Assembly: GCA_036426205.1 (NCBI GenBank)
Contig: CM071573.1
Coordinates: forward strand, 74,128,043-74,192,042
DNA length: 64,000 nt
DNA from: Ascaphus truei
Lineage: Eukaryota; Chordata; Amphibia; Anura; Ascaphidae
Direction: 5' to 3'
The notes beneath the pieces are model-generated. The model was not told the DNA's origin. It did no database searches and saw only the letters and a program-made list of their open reading frames with translations. Shown in pieces: positions 32,600 through 44,976 of the stretch (positions are counted from its first letter, which is position 1; every line of letters begins with the position of its first letter). The position numbers and the translations under genes are program-made.

Positions 32600-33330
32600 C
32601 TTCTCTTCCTACACTGTACAGCAAATACAAATACCACTTGTGAGCACATTCATGTCTCAGAATGGTCTGTAAACCTCCCTTCCCCCATTTTCTCTTAGCA
32701 TACAATGCTCCCACTGCAACCAGAAATTCTGGGAAATGTCATGCAAATGAGAACTCACGGTGTCACATTTTAGGGGTCCATGTTAATGAAGCAAACAAAG
32801 TGACACACTCTGCATGCTACTCTGCCTGTCATTTCCCAGAATTCCTGGCTGCAGTGGAAGCATTGTATGCTAAGGCCGCGCTTATAGTGTTGGCGACTGC
32901 GACGCGACCGATGACGTCACCCGTCGCCACTGGTGAAAGTTGTCATTTGATTTTTAGCGACGTCGCTGGCGACAAGGCCAGTGACATCACTAAAAGGGGC
33001 GGGCCACACAATTTGATTGGTTTAGAGACAGTCACATGTGGTGACTGTCTCTAAAAAAGCAAATTTACCCAGCTTCAAAATGTTTGGTCGCTCCGTCGCC
33101 GTCGCCGTCGCGCTTACTATAAGCGCTTGCGACGGAGTCCATGTATTTGTTTCAGAGCGACGTCACCATCGCAAGGCACTATAAGCGCAGCCTAAGAGAT
33201 AGTGGGGAAAGGAAAGGTTGCAGACCTGTCTGAGACGTGTGACTGTGCTCACAAGTGGAACGTTTATTTGCTGCACACTGCACGGTGGAGGGTGTGTCCC
33301 TTTTTTTACTCACCATAACTTATTTTGTGT
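32600..33330. mobile_element. Large fold-back element D with nested MITE
   Basis: The left arm (about 32600-32745) and right arm (32829-32873 continued at 33196-33325) are inverted copies. In order inward to outward they share CAGAATT/AATTCTGG, GCAGTGGAAGCATTGTATGC, TAAGAGATAGTGGGG, GCAGACC.GTCTGAGAC, CTCACAAGTGG and GCACACTGCACGGTGG. The Harbinger MITE at 32874-33192 sits inside the right arm. Partial copies at 772 and 11452 show the uninterrupted order. No coding capacity. I do not know the superfamily. Confidence 0.75.
32874..33192. mobile_element. PIF/Harbinger-like MITE (CGCTTATAGTG family)
   Basis: 319 bp with ends GGCCGCGCTTATAGTG and CACTATAAGCGCAGCC, flanked by TAA at 32871-32873 and 33193-33195. 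The interior has a perfect 12-bp hairpin GAGACAGTCACATGTGGTGA (with CTGTCTC) at 33026-33052 and GTCGCC-rich repeats. The copy at 59344-59675 is from the same family. Confidence 0.92.
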
Positions 33331-33800
33331 CTTCTTCCACTGGGAACTAGTGATTAGCACAGGAGAGGAGTGGGGCAAACATTTATCAGTGTCATCAGGG
33401 AGTAGGGAGCAGGGAGCAGGGAGCAGCTATGATTTGTCCTGCGCACCGCACACAAGGCACAGCTCTCTATGGGGCAGACCCGAGTTGCCGTGTGTGAGCG
33501 AGCGCACAAAGCACGATGCCCGACCGCCTTTGCCAAAAGACAAGATTTTTGATTTTTGGCGCAGAGGCCGAGCATCGGCCATGTCGCGGCGGTGGTTCAG
33601 CCAATGAGGGTGAACCAGCCGCGTGATTTCATGGCCAAATATGGCCATATAGCCTCCCCTCATGATGTAGAGACCCATATAAGCACATCTACACCATCCA
33701 GGGGGAAGGAAATGCAGCCTGTATCTTACCTTCAGTGTGGGGACACGGCTGCGGATGGAGAGATGGAGAGACGGCTGCAGACGGCTGCGCAGCTCATCTA
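33331..33800. mobile_element. GC-rich MITE-like segment with conserved hairpin
   Basis: Contains the hairpin GGTTCAGCCAATGAGGGTGA-ACC (33594-33615) followed by AGCCGCGTGATTTCATGGCC, shared with elements at 50888-51268 and 57918-58290. A GGGAGCA short tandem repeat lies at 33400-33425. Terminal repeats were not identified, so the boundaries are approximate. Confidence 0.5.
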
Positions 33801-35326
33801 AAAGGTGACTACCGGTATAATTTCTCCCTGCAGATAGCCCAAAAGGGTTAACGCTGCAGGGTCTCATTCAGATGCATGGGACCAAACAGAGTTAATTCTC
33901 CTGGGCTACTTACTGTTCTCGGGGCCACGCTGCAGCCGCCCCAGAACAGTGAAAATCACGGCACTGTAACAGTAAGTCTAACAGCACATACATCTGTACA
34001 GTAGTGTTTCAATTATTCTTTCTCAGTTTTGAATCCTTCCACTTAGCATTTTGCTGCTGCTTGATAATTTGCTAGGAGCATTGTTTTTCAGAGATCTTTA
34101 ACAGCAAACAAATTAGCTAACTCTATTCTACCTTAATTATGGTTATAGAAAATTGTTTCAGGTATCTGGCCCCATATGAACCACTATGAAAGTATCATTC
34201 TGTCAACTGGGACATTCTGCTTTGAGAACAGATACAAGACTGTTGCTTGATTAGGCTTATCCTGTCAGCTAGGTAATTCATTCAGTCACCTTGACGAGAA
34301 AATAGCGTAGAGGAGGACAGAGACTATAGATATCATTTTCTATATAACAGTACCTCCTACTGGCAAAGCAATTACTGTAATGTCATCAGGGGGAAGATTT
34401 GTTTCTATAATATGTTCAGTAAAAGAAAAGTTCAAAGAATTAGAGTTTCCCAAAATCAACATAAACACATAATCTGGTTGTACAATAGTTCAGAGAGGGT
34501 ACATTATAATGGTGACTGCAGTTTTTCCATTGATGGTTTCCATCTCAGCCACTATGCAATTAGCTTGATTTAATGTTGTAAATATTCATGAAGTCCTGTC
34601 CCACTAGATTCCTGTTCAGAATGTATTGCATTCTGCCCATATACTATTATATTAGTGCTAATTTGTAGCATTCTGCGAATCTTTTGCAGGAGGTCAAAAA
34701 CCATACAAAATTAGGTCTTTTTTTTTATCTTGAAAAAAGCCACAGCTCAGTTCAGGTTCACAATTTGTGGTGAATTAATTTAATGTGCGTTGTAATTGCA
34801 TTTCATTATGCAAATTTTCAAATTCTCAGAAATCGCTAGATTTGCTTAATACTGGGACTATATATAGGGCACACACTCAGTGTGAGATTTCACTGAAAGT
34901 CCACTAATTTAGTGATATTACTAGCCCTTTGGGGCCTGGCGTAACATTTTGCAAGGAATGGAATTTGGGGCAAAAACAATACTATTTTGCAAATGCATTC
35001 TGGACAGTTTTGCTACAACTGTGTTTTCCTATTATGCTTTGCTCAAGACGGTCTTCTTTCTACTTCCCATCTCTCTAAGATTCTCAAGTCGAAAAAAATT
35101 TTTTTTTACAATGATCATTTTTTTCTGCAGCCGAAAGCTGTAAGCCAGACCTCAGCAACCAGTTCTACAAGGGGTCCGGATCCGAAAACATTTAGGAGAA
35201 GAAGGGCCGCACACTTATTATACTGTCATTTTAGATACATTTAGAAATGTGAAAATTATAATATTAAAACATTTTGCAAGCATGTGTAACATCTGTACCA
35301 TATATATTTACTTTACCTTAAAGGGC
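33801..35326. other. Unassigned intronic sequence
   Basis: Begins with a GGGTTAACGCTGCAGGG stretch and a small hairpin-rich segment near 33900-33965 (TTACTGTTCT...AGAACAGTGA). The rest is AT-rich and unassigned. Confidence 0.4.
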
Positions 35327-35790
35327 TAATCCAAGCAACACCCTACATGTGTGTTTTTAAATAAATAAATCAGTTCTGTGGTATTAAATATTACTTACTA
35401 CTTTTTTTAATTCAACTCTTAATGTCATTTTTAATGAGTTTTATATACTGACAACCCTTTGATTTCTATAGAAGGTTTTAAACACTTTCCCAGCAGTGCA
35501 AGAAATTTGCAACACTTTCCTGTTTGTGATCATTTGTTGCCAATATTCCCAGCAGCTTGAGCTGCAAACTGTAACAATAGATAATGTTACCTTAGCAATA
35601 TAAGAATACATTGTAGCTGCTGAGTTACAATAACTGAAGGATTGATTTGAAACTGAAAGGCAGCCATTTAGTGAACCCTGGGAAGAAGGATTTTGCTGAT
35701 TGATCACGGAAGAACGAAATCAATAGAACAGCTTACGTAATTAGTTTTCAATAAAGGTAATCAAAAGCTGCATATATTAAAACAAAAAAA
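35327..35790 (+). repeat. Interspersed repeat C copy
   Basis: Begins TTAAAGGGCTAATCCAAGCA, contains AGCTGCAAACTGTAACAATA, GATAATGTTACCTTAG and GTAGCTGCTGAGTTAC as in 9320-9400, and ends near AAGCTGCATATATTAAAACA. This is the most complete copy of the family in the window, ~460 bp. Confidence 0.6.
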
Positions 35791-35829
35791 GGATTACATT
35801 TTTTTTTTAAGATTCAAAAACTCAGTTTA

Positions 35830-35868
35830 TTATTTCCTGGTAAAACATGTTATAAATAAAAATGTTTG
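35830..35868 (+). repeat. Short inverse piece of repeat E
   Basis: TATTTCCTGGTAAAACATGT and TATAAATAAAAATG are the inverse of the start of repeat E at 24210-24250. Confidence 0.5.
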
Positions 35869-36872
35869 CTCCTGCTAATTTTAAACTAGTTGCTTGGGCT
35901 GCTGAGCGTCCAAGGGCCCCATCAGGGCCCAATTAGCCCATGGGCCGCCAGTCGAAGAGACCTGCTGTAGGCTAACCTCACAATTTATAGCTGGTAATCC
36001 AAGTGCCATAAGAAGATAAAGTCCAGAGAAAATAGAGGGGTATATTTCCCGTAGGAGTTCTGTTCCTCTGCAATATGCAAAGCACAACAGAACCAAGGAA
36101 ATACATTATTCGCCCCTGTAAATGTATGTTTATGTTGAATAATAGCTGCTGCCTTTGGAAACATTTATTCAGGATTAAAAAAAAAAGCAGATTTCATCTT
36201 AATGCATGATACATATTGTTATAAATAACATAATTAAAATCCAATTATATCACAGTTAAAATCCAATCACTGACAATTAAAACAGTCTTAAGCAAATGAA
36301 TAATGTGTTCCATTCTGTCTCACATTATGGAAAGCTGTTAAAGACATTAAAAAGTGTAGCATGGTGGGAAAAACTAGCAAAGCTACTCTATTAACTTTAG
36401 TTAAAAGGAATTAGAGCAAAAAGGGAATGAAAAAAAAATAAAAAAAAGCAACAACTGTGAGGGAATCCTCAAATAAGTCTCACGTATTGATAGAAAATAA
36501 GAGAGGGGTTTCAGTTTGGCTTCAGGGTTTCCAGGTTCCAGGAAAAAGGATCTAGCAGTGGAGACACTGACTGGGATTTAAAGGGGTCCTTCATTACACG
36601 ACCAATGGGAACTTATAGCAGTGTTATCTTCAATACGTAATTGGCACCACTGAAAAAAAAAATTGCGATGTTGTTTAATATACTAGTTTGTGAAATTCTC
36701 TAAAATCGCCAGATTCGCTTAATGCTGAGACTATGCAGTAAGTAGTGCGCACACACACTGTGTTTCACTCTCAGTCTTGTGTATCTCAACAATCAGAGGT
36801 TCCTGGAGCTTAAAGTAATTTGGTTCAGCTCCAGGACCTCCTGCATCTATCATCGAATAGCTCAGTTAATAT
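35869..36872. other. Unassigned intronic sequence
   Basis: AT-rich. Short hints of family A ends occur (CTTAAAGTAATTTGGTTCAG and CTCCAGGACC near 36810-36840), too short to delimit. Confidence 0.4.
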
Positions 36873-36874
36873 AC

Positions 36875-36920
<46 letters not shown>
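36873..36920. repeat. (AT)n microsatellite
   Basis: About 20 AT units followed by ACATACATA. Confidence 0.95.
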
Positions 36921-36923
<3 letters not shown>

Positions 36924-36956
36924 CATAACTATATACACACATACAGTACATATATA

Positions 36957-37600
36957 GATGACCAATAATTACAGACCAATCAGTCTACATCCAATCACTT
37001 ACAAGACTTTTACGAAGATGCTCACTACTTGGCTGCAACAGACCGTAGACTAAAGAATTGTTTAAGTAATTGAATTGGGAAGAAAAAGGAATCCAAATCA
37101 ACAGTGAATATTCGAGTAACCTACGATATGCAGACGTTGTTTCCCAGAAGACTTCCAGCAACAAATCAGAGAACACATCAAGTAAGAAAGTGTGTCTCCA
37201 TATACATTTCAGCAAGACCAAAGTGATGTTTAACAAATATATCAACTCCACAAATATTGAAAAAAACATTACTAGAACTAGAAAAAGTTGAAAACTATGT
37301 CTAAATTGGCAAGCAAGTATGAGTGGATGGGAAACTTTCAAATGAAATCAATAGGAGAATAAAGATGGGATGGAGCGCATTTGGAAGAAACAATCAAGGC
37401 AACCTTCCTTAATGCCTCAAGAGGAAAGTGTTTGACCAGTGTATTCTGCCTGTGCTCACGTATTGATGTGAAACTTGGACCCTTAATGCAAAGATAATTC
37501 AGAAGCTTCAAACAACTCAAAGAATTATAGAGAGGTATGCTGTGTATTACCTGAAGAGACAGAAAAAAGAATGAATAGGTTCGAAAGCAAACGAAAGTCT
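36957..37600 (+). pseudogene. RTE-like LINE reverse transcriptase relic
   Basis: Frames combined across several breaks read NYRPISL-like (36970-36990), RYADVV at 37118-37135 (the catalytic YADD box, damaged), FSKTKVMFNKYINS at 37208-37250, then RRIKMGWSAFGRNNQGNLP and LKRKVFDQCILPVLTY followed by CETWTLNAKIIQKLQTTQR at 37350-37530. The motif order (RT then a C-terminal F-D-Q-C-x-L-P-V-L-T-Y) fits RTE-clade elements; the exact clade is not certain. Much of the RT between the first and second blocks is missing. Confidence 0.7.
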
Positions 37601-39150
37601 TTGATATCGTCACGTGTGAAGAAATGAATATGAAAGTGGGCTTCCAGGGGATATCAAAAGACATACTGTAGATGTCAACCAAAAGGAGAGGAGAGGGTGA
37701 CGAGGGTAGAGAAGGGGGGAGTGCCCCTAGCTCCTCCGGTGCAGCCGCATGGTCCTCAGGAGTTAACTCCAGATGGCATGTTGCCCCTGTCCTGCTGGCC
37801 CCGCCTCCTCTGATGCGATCAACAGTGACAAAGGATGATGGGCGAGTAGGAGACAGGCAGTTTCTGGTCTGCAGCAAACCCCTGCAGAGCCAACAACTGC
37901 ATAGATAGATGTAGGGACCAATGAGATGGACATTTAGTAAGAGGTGGTAGGGTTGGACATGAACCCGAATCAGAGGCAGGCATGAGGTATTGGTTAATTT
38001 CTGACTCGGATTTGGGCCTGTAGACCCAAATTGCATTTGATTCGACTCGGATAAGTTAAAGTCAACGGGGACTCTGATTTTGAGCATGTGAACCTGCCCT
38101 TTATTAGTTATTGATGCCCGTTCCATACAAAAGGACTCTGAAGATGGGGAGTTGGTACTTGGCATTATATCTCCTGACGTCTTGCTTCTCAGTGTCCTAT
38201 CTAACTACTGTGCAAACACATTTATCATCCATCTGTGTAAAGAAGTAGGAACCACTTTACTTAGTGTTGACTGCGGAAGGTTATATTGTATATTTTGTTT
38301 CTTCAACCACAAGAATAATTTACTCAATGTTATTCACTCCCTGCCGCTCTCCATTAGAGGGAAAATGTGGAAAGGGGAAAAGAGAGGTGGAATGTTATCA
38401 TGCAATGTGTGTTACATTTGCGTATGTCGGTTTGTACTGTACAGGAGACAGACCCACTAGGCAGAGTTGGAGAGTATAGACCGACCCGAACCTGGGATCT
38501 AGATCCTGAATCAGTAGTATAGTGGGGTCAGGTTCCAGGGTCAGGACAGGAGAGAGACAGAATGGTCATGGTCACAGTTTTGGGGTGAGGGGTGGGGAGA
38601 GACAGAAAGATTGAGATCACAGTTCCAGGATCTGTGCTGGAGAGAGGCAGAGAAGTCCAATGGCACGCAAAACAGCAACAGGAGACAAGGTAGGGAGTGC
38701 CTTACACAAGAAAGGAGAGAGGGTAATTTAAGCCATATAAAGGGAGAAGGCAGGAGTGAGCAATACAGCTCAAGCAGAGGTTGACTTCCTGCCTCGGCGG
38801 CCATGTTGGTAGAGGCAGCGAAGTCAGAGAGCATCCATGTTGGAGATCCTTATAATAAGACAGACAAACAGCAGAAGATATAGTAGGGGGTCTAAAAGAA
38901 TCCCTAGGTGTCAATTAAAAATATATTAATAGCAGTGCTATCTTTATACAGCCCATTATCGTGAGACAGTGTATATATACTTTGTCATGCACAATAAATT
39001 ATAGCAGTGTGAAGGTGTGGTATTCCCCATTGTTCGATATCTTTAAAATAACATTAATGCTTCACTATAGTACTTTAGAATGGCTTTAATGTTTATAAAT
39101 GGTTTATTGTAATTCATAGGCCAAACTGTATTTGCATTTGTCATTTATAA
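37601..39150. other. Unassigned sequence
   Basis: Two GC-richer patches (37670-37900 and 38500-38830, the latter purine-rich with GGAGAGAGACAGAA repeats) look repetitive but match nothing else here. No exon recognised. Confidence 0.35.
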
Positions 39151-41859
39151 TTAAAAGAATGGTATGTATGTATGTATGTATACAAACATATATTCATATT
39201 ATTGTATTAGCATATTGTTATGTTGGTGTATTATAATATCAGGAGATCATAGGTTAAACTTTTCTCAATAAACTTCTACATAGAGAATCTTGTATCAGGA
39301 GCGGGACCTACTTCTTTACACAGATGGAAGATAAATGTGTTCGCAGAGTAGGTAGACAGGACACTGAGCAGCAAGACGCCAGAAGATACAATGCCAAGTA
39401 CCAACTCCCCATCTGGTCATGCAGTGAGATCAATCTTAGAGACAAGAGAAGATGTCCCTCAAAATGAGATGAAACAGCAGGCCAGAGATCATGAGATTGA
39501 AGAGGTGCCAAACACCAAATCCCCCACCGCCAATTATTAAATGGAAAATGATACGCCAGTAATCTGAATTTCCTACTTATAAATAAATAATGATGCACAT
39601 GTAATCTGAATTTGTAAACAGACGAGTCATAATGAGAAAGGATTGACATCATTAGCGGAGGCTTAACCCATAGATTGCTGGTTCGGGGTTGCTCTTCAAT
39701 GAGTTGCCAGGCAACTTTTGTAGTAAAGTGAGAATTATATGCGACATTCCACCTCGGAATGTGGCTATGCAGCGGTTTCTCATGGCTAGGATAAAGCAAT
39801 ATATTAGTGATGGAGTGGTGGGCTGCTCTAAAAATGTAATATGTGACACTTCATTTAAAAGAAAATATAGTTTGGGTTATTTTAACAAGCTTTTTTTATG
39901 CTGTGTACAGTTATTCTTGACCTATTTGTGCTTTTATACAGACCTGTGCAAACCAGGGTAGCTAAGAAGAATCGGTTAAAAATACAACCGACACAATCAT
40001 TTAATTTGGAAAAATATAGAAGCTAGAACATTATTTCTTTCATCTTATAAAAGGGGCAAAATACTGTAGTCTCCAATACAAATTCCTTAAATAAATGTAA
40101 AAAATAAATGTAAAAAAAAAAAAAAAGACTTATTTTGTCACTGCGAGTTGTAATAAACTATAGACATTGCTGTGAAACATTTTTGTTCAACATAAAAATT
40201 AAACATACAGTAAGGGTTGCATATGTGCTTTTAAGACCATATGGGGTTTTCTTTTCATATTGCTAAAGGTACGTCTTGCAAAATAGGAGGAAGTGGGCAC
40301 TTTTTTTTAAACTACAGGATATCTTTATTATATCATGAAAAAGATCAGTGTATCACTCCAGCACTTACATGCTCTAATAAAAGGTGTTAATCGCTGGACT
40401 TGAATCTTAACAATAAGGATTAACTAGTACTCAGTGTTTTGGAGTTTGTCTCTTCTGCACTTGTAGCAACCATGTGACATGTAGGAAATGTTTGTTTTAG
40501 CACCAGAGGACCCTCTGCTCCAGTCATTTCTGAGTTCGTTTTCTTCAGGGTCCCCATGCGGGCGTCAGAGTGTGCATGTGGTAACAGCTCTATATATTTT
40601 GCACATTGATGCAATTAAAGATATCACAGCCAGCTACAAATGTAGGACTAATAGCTACAGAACATCCTAATATTGATTATGTTCCAGTGTATAAACATAG
40701 AGCTGTGTATTTCAACGCTATCTTCATGGGACCCTGTTTAGACTATATTTAGTAGATAACTAATAAACACAGAATTCATTAAATCTGGTGGGGCTAAGCT
40801 TCCCCACTGGTTGTACGACCCAGAAAGCAGTCATTAATTCAAGCCTGCACTGTTACGATTGCCATCATTATTTGTTTATCTATCCTAAATAGACAGTAAG
40901 TCAACCCTCACAATGCAGATTCCCCTATGTGTGTATCCACTATACAGTTTACACTACTGTATAGAGGGTCCTAGGCTATAGGACATTGGGTATAGTCAGT
41001 TGGATTAGAATATCTAAACATTGGAGAGCTCCTACAATGGAGCCACATTCTAGAAGAGAGGAACTAGAAGTATATAGTTATACTCAGTACGACTTTACAC
41101 TTTAGCCTGCCCACATTCTGCAAACAAACATTCTGCACTGCTTCCATTCAGATTCTGCTGCTTTCTATTTTCAGACTCCTGTAGAAAGAAAACTTCAGCA
41201 TGCCTTTGTGTTTGATGACTTCACCGTATTGATGAATACAGAACATGTCTCTGCACTGTAGAATCTATTGTTCAATGCGCGCACTGCTAATCAATGGCTC
41301 CGACGTCTGTCTAGTTAAAAGTAATTGCTGGACTTGAGTTTCTAGCACAGCGTCATAGACTCAGCCATTTGTATTAAATTAGATCAATTCTACCAAAACC
41401 CAGAAGAATACCAGAGAATTAGAAGAAGAAAAAAATATTGCCCAATTAGAATTGATTTATTTCTAACAAACAGCATACTATTGTCTCATGAAATGCTTTT
41501 TTTATGATTAACCAGTACAGTGCTGGAAGGTCCAGACAAATAATTCGATTAGTTGCCAAGCTCTGCGCAATGCACTGCACTCTATCTGCCAGTTAAGAGG
41601 TTACAATGCGCAATTGGAGAAAATAACTTATTAAAATACACCATTAAAATTACATACAAGGTGACTTATAATTTTTGCCAAAAATGTATTATAAGGTAAA
41701 AAGCACTTGCAAATTTAAGTTGGCAACAATACATGTTGGGGCTTACAGTATTTATCAAGGAAAAAGTAGTGCCATTCTGGGGCAAAGAATCTGCACTATA
41801 TGACCAAAATCCCATTGAAACCATAATGATAAATCTGTACATTTTTTGCCTTAGAATTA
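39151..41859. other. Unassigned intronic sequence
   Basis: Includes an (ATGT)n tract at 39164-39183. The rest is AT-rich. A 163-codon minus-strand frame at 39308-39799 has no recognisable domain. I see no terminal repeats. Confidence 0.4.
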
Positions 41860-41985
41860 TTTAATTTTTATTTATACAATTTTAACCAGGAAGTAATACA
41901 TTGAGAGTTACCACTCGTTTTCAGGTATGTCCTGGGCACAGAGTTATAATGACAAATACATGGTTACAATGAGTAGAATGGGTTA
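41860..41985 (-). repeat. Interspersed repeat E copy
   Basis: AACCAGGAAGTAATACATTG, AGAGTTACCACTCG, TATGTCCTGGGCACAGAGTT and ACATGGTTACAATG match 24235-24320. Confidence 0.65.
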
Positions 41986-42647
41986 TACATTATATACAAG
42001 ACATTGCATGCACCGTTAGATATAATATATATTATAGGTGTATATAACAGTTACAGACTAGATTAAAATGTGAGACAGCTTTAGTTTTGAAAGAACTGGT
42101 TGCACCACTTTGATTTAGAATATAGACGCAATTGAGTTCTAAACATAATCTCAGCTGACACTAATATTCCCCAACCCTCCCTCCTACGATGGAGTTAAAC
42201 TTTTCTCCAACACAGAGAAGAGATATTCACAGCATGTTCAAAAGGGGCCCAAAAGAGGACCAGTGGTGTGGTGAAGCAGTAGTAGTAGGTTGTTTTTACT
42301 GTGAGTTAGTAGAGGACAATGTTAGAATTAAAGTTTGTAGAGGAGAAAATTAACATGGCAGGTCTGGGAAGTGACTGTATGCTTAGACAAATACTCTCCC
42401 CTCATCGGTTACAAAGCACTATGCAATGTTAACAAACAATACAAACATATCCTATTTGCTCTGAGAGCTAGAAGTATATGAAAATAGGGAGTATTATTCT
42501 AAAATTGAACATTTTAAAGAAGTGGGTGATTTTAATTCTAAAACATATATCTAAATGTATATCTGTAAATGAGGTGTCATTTGGTATGGGTTCAATGAAC
42601 GCATCTTAAGGAGCAATCCATGCTGGTGTTTAAAAAAAATAATAGTA
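41986..42647. other. Unassigned intronic sequence
   Basis: AT-rich with no features recognised. Confidence 0.4.
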
Positions 42648-42650
42648 ATA

Positions 42651-42716
<66 letters not shown>
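42648..42716. repeat. (TA)n microsatellite
   Basis: Near-continuous TA dinucleotides adjoining the Penelope inverted pair. Confidence 0.95.
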
Positions 42717-42720
<4 letters not shown>

Positions 42721-42935
42721 GTAGAGGTATCTATACCGTGTTAGCCGAGATTAATAATTAAAAGATACCATTCTGTGGCTAACCAAATGCTTTTATTTGT
42801 GCAATCTTTCGAGATACACTGATCTCGTCTTCCGGCGATGCTACACACGCCGGAAGAAGAGATCAGTGTATCTCGAAAGCTTGCACAAATAAAAGCATTT
42901 CATTAGCCACAGAACGGTATTGTCTATTCGTTTTT
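42717..42935. mobile_element. Penelope-like termini, inverted pair
   Basis: Arms 42764-42837 and 42849-42920 are inverted copies: GATACCATTCTGTGGCTAAC, AAATGCTTTTATTTGTGCAA and TCTTTCGAGATACACTGATC on the left, complements on the right, with only GATGCTACACA between. The outer left part (GTATCTATACCGTGTTAGCC) continues the same terminus. This is the same family as 1335-1440. Confidence 0.75.
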
Positions 42936-42964
42936 TATTTGTATATATATATGTAATTGAAGAA

Positions 42965-43275
42965 GGGGTTCTCCGTAGCTGAAAGCCATTAATTTTATCT
43001 CTAGGAACCCCCTATTTCCAGAGATACTTACCTCCGAAGTAGGAGCTGGTTGCTGTTCTGGCTCAGCAAGTAGGGTTTTAAAGTTTAAACCTCCCGCGTC
43101 ACATAGACCAATAGGAAGCAGCACCGAGGATGTCACTGCTCTCTATTTGCCTACAGCGGCAATTATGGCAGCTGAGGGGAGCAGTAGGCACCTACTTTGG
43201 AGGTATGTATCTCCAGAAACAGGGGGTCCCGGAGCAGAAAATAACAGGGTTCAGCTCCAGAGATCCCCTATATAA
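42965..43275. mobile_element. Fold-back family A element
   Basis: Outer arms GGGGTTCTCCGTAGCTGAA on the left and TTCAGCTCCAGAGATCCCC on the right. Inner arms GGAACCCCCTATTTCCAGAG / CTCCAGAAACAGGGGGTCCC and ACCTCCGAAGTAGG / CCTACTTTGGAGGT. The centre holds CACATAGACCAATAGGAAGC. ~310 bp, no coding capacity. Confidence 0.7.
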
Positions 43276-44559
43276 AAAAAATTGCGTAAGAATTTGCTGG
43301 CTTGTATTGCCGCGCTAATACAGCTATTTATATATTAAAAGCCATAATGTATTATGCTTAATGAAAAGTGCTTTATTTTCCAATGTGTTTGACTCAAATA
43401 ACATGATTATCAAAAATAGCAACAGTCTAATGATACTGTGCATGGTAACATCCATCTCTGTACATGGGCATTTCTTCCTAGTTTGAGCATTACTACGTGT
43501 CAATATTTACTTGACATTGTGTTGCGTTTTGTTATATAACTCTGTCTCAGATTGATTGCTAATTAAAGGAAGATTTCCACAGATATGGCCTCTTGTTATC
43601 ATTCAGGGCAAGATGTTATGAATGGAACCAGACAGACTTCAGCAAAACCCAGCGTGCTGATTGGCTGCTGCTGTGTCTTAGCAACAGCATTCACCATGTA
43701 CGCATTCAGCGCATTGAATGAGCTGTGCAGCTAAAGGGCCCGTTTGTGCCCTACAGTATCCTAAATCGGTGGAATGCAGAAATAATTCAAAGGGTGTACT
43801 CATTTTCAAGTAACAACAATGTGCCTGCTTACACATTGTAGAGCAATAACAACATAAAGCATGTTACCTGAAGTGCAAGCCAATGCAATCTTAATGGTTA
43901 CATATAAATGGCAAAGCTTTTAAAGATCCAGGGCCATTGTACTAAGCACTCTTCTGCCATAAGACACCTGGAAGATATGAATCAATGGGACGGAAGGTAA
44001 CTTATGCAGAAGAGTGTTGAGTAAAAGCCCATTCTTTGTTAATGCCATCTGCTTATGTTCTGGAAAGGGCTTCTCACCTTTCTTTTTCTGATATTAGCAC
44101 TCCAATTATATCCATGTGCGGATTTGTGTCACATATGGACAGTAAGCAATTATTGATTAGGGTGGCTTTGGCCTCTCTATTACGCAACATAGAATATTAG
44201 GGCCCATAATAAGGAGGGCAGGAGGAGGTGATGCTTTCAGCTAAAGTCCCGTGTGAAAAAGCATAATGCTAGTGTTACAGAAAGAGGTCGAGATAAATCC
44301 AATATAAAGAATTAGCTCTGCTGCTGTAGGAAGAACACTAGCCTCTCCCACATAACAAATACAAATATCGCTCCTCAAGTGGGGATTTTTAATGACAGAA
44401 AACGTGGTTGCCTTTTCAACCTTCTGAAATGTCTTTTGCTTAGTAGCATCGACTTATCAGTAAAGAACTCCACTGCACGTGGGATCATCTTAACCCTTTG
44501 ACTGCTGGGGTCCAGCAATTCAATTGTGGTCATTTATCAAGTTCTTCGAGCAGCACAAC
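43276..44559. other. Unassigned intronic sequence
   Basis: AT-rich. A region around 43650-43740 (GCGTGCTGATTGGCTGCTGC) resembles MITE interiors but cannot be delimited. Confidence 0.35.
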
Positions 44560-44800
44560 TGGTGGAAGACAGCACAAGATGTATTAATTTTCTGCCAGAG
44601 GGCTGCAGCAGTAGCTTGAGTTCAAATCCAAGATGTAAGCTAATTGTGACCTTGGGCAAGGCACTTTACCTCCCTGTGCCTCAGGCACCACAAATTAGAT
44701 TGAAAGCTCTTCAGGGCAGGAGGTCATTGTGCCTGCAAAACTCTATTTTCAGTGCTGCGTACACTGGGCTATATAAAAAAAAAATAGGTATTACTAAAGG
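44560..44800 (+). repeat. tRNA-derived SINE with MIR-like core
   Basis: A B-box-like GAGTTCAAATCC at 44618-44629 is followed by TGTGACCTTGGGCAAGGCAC, TTTACCTCCCTGTGCCTCAG (MIR-like core) and a LINE-type tail TTAGATTGAAAGCTCTTCAG...GGGCTATATAAA. This head-core-tail order is that of CORE/MIR-type SINEs that use L2 machinery. The A box is not clear. It is not a tRNA gene. Confidence 0.75.
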
Positions 44801-44870
44801 GCATCATTGTGCTTCTGCGGCAGAGTGGCCACCTGCTTTGCTATCAGAGGATTTGCAGCAGCACAATACG

Positions 44871-44976
44871 TTGTGGCAATATGTTGTGGCAACACATTGT
44901 GGCAATATGTTGTGGCAACACCTTGTGGCAACACATTCTGGCAATATGTTGTGGCAATATGTTGTGGCAATACTTT
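44871..44976 (+). repeat. 14-bp tandem repeat
   Basis: About 7.5 units of TTGTGGCAATATGT / TTGTGGCAACACAT just downstream of the SINE tail. Confidence 0.9.

Noticed and set aside
39308..39799. 163-codon minus-strand frame
   Set aside because: No recognisable domain, no splice or promoter context, residue mix typical of chance frames in AT-rich DNA.
44618..44629. Possible tRNA gene (B-box-like sequence)
   Set aside because: No cloverleaf can be formed. The context is a SINE with a MIR-like core and LINE tail.
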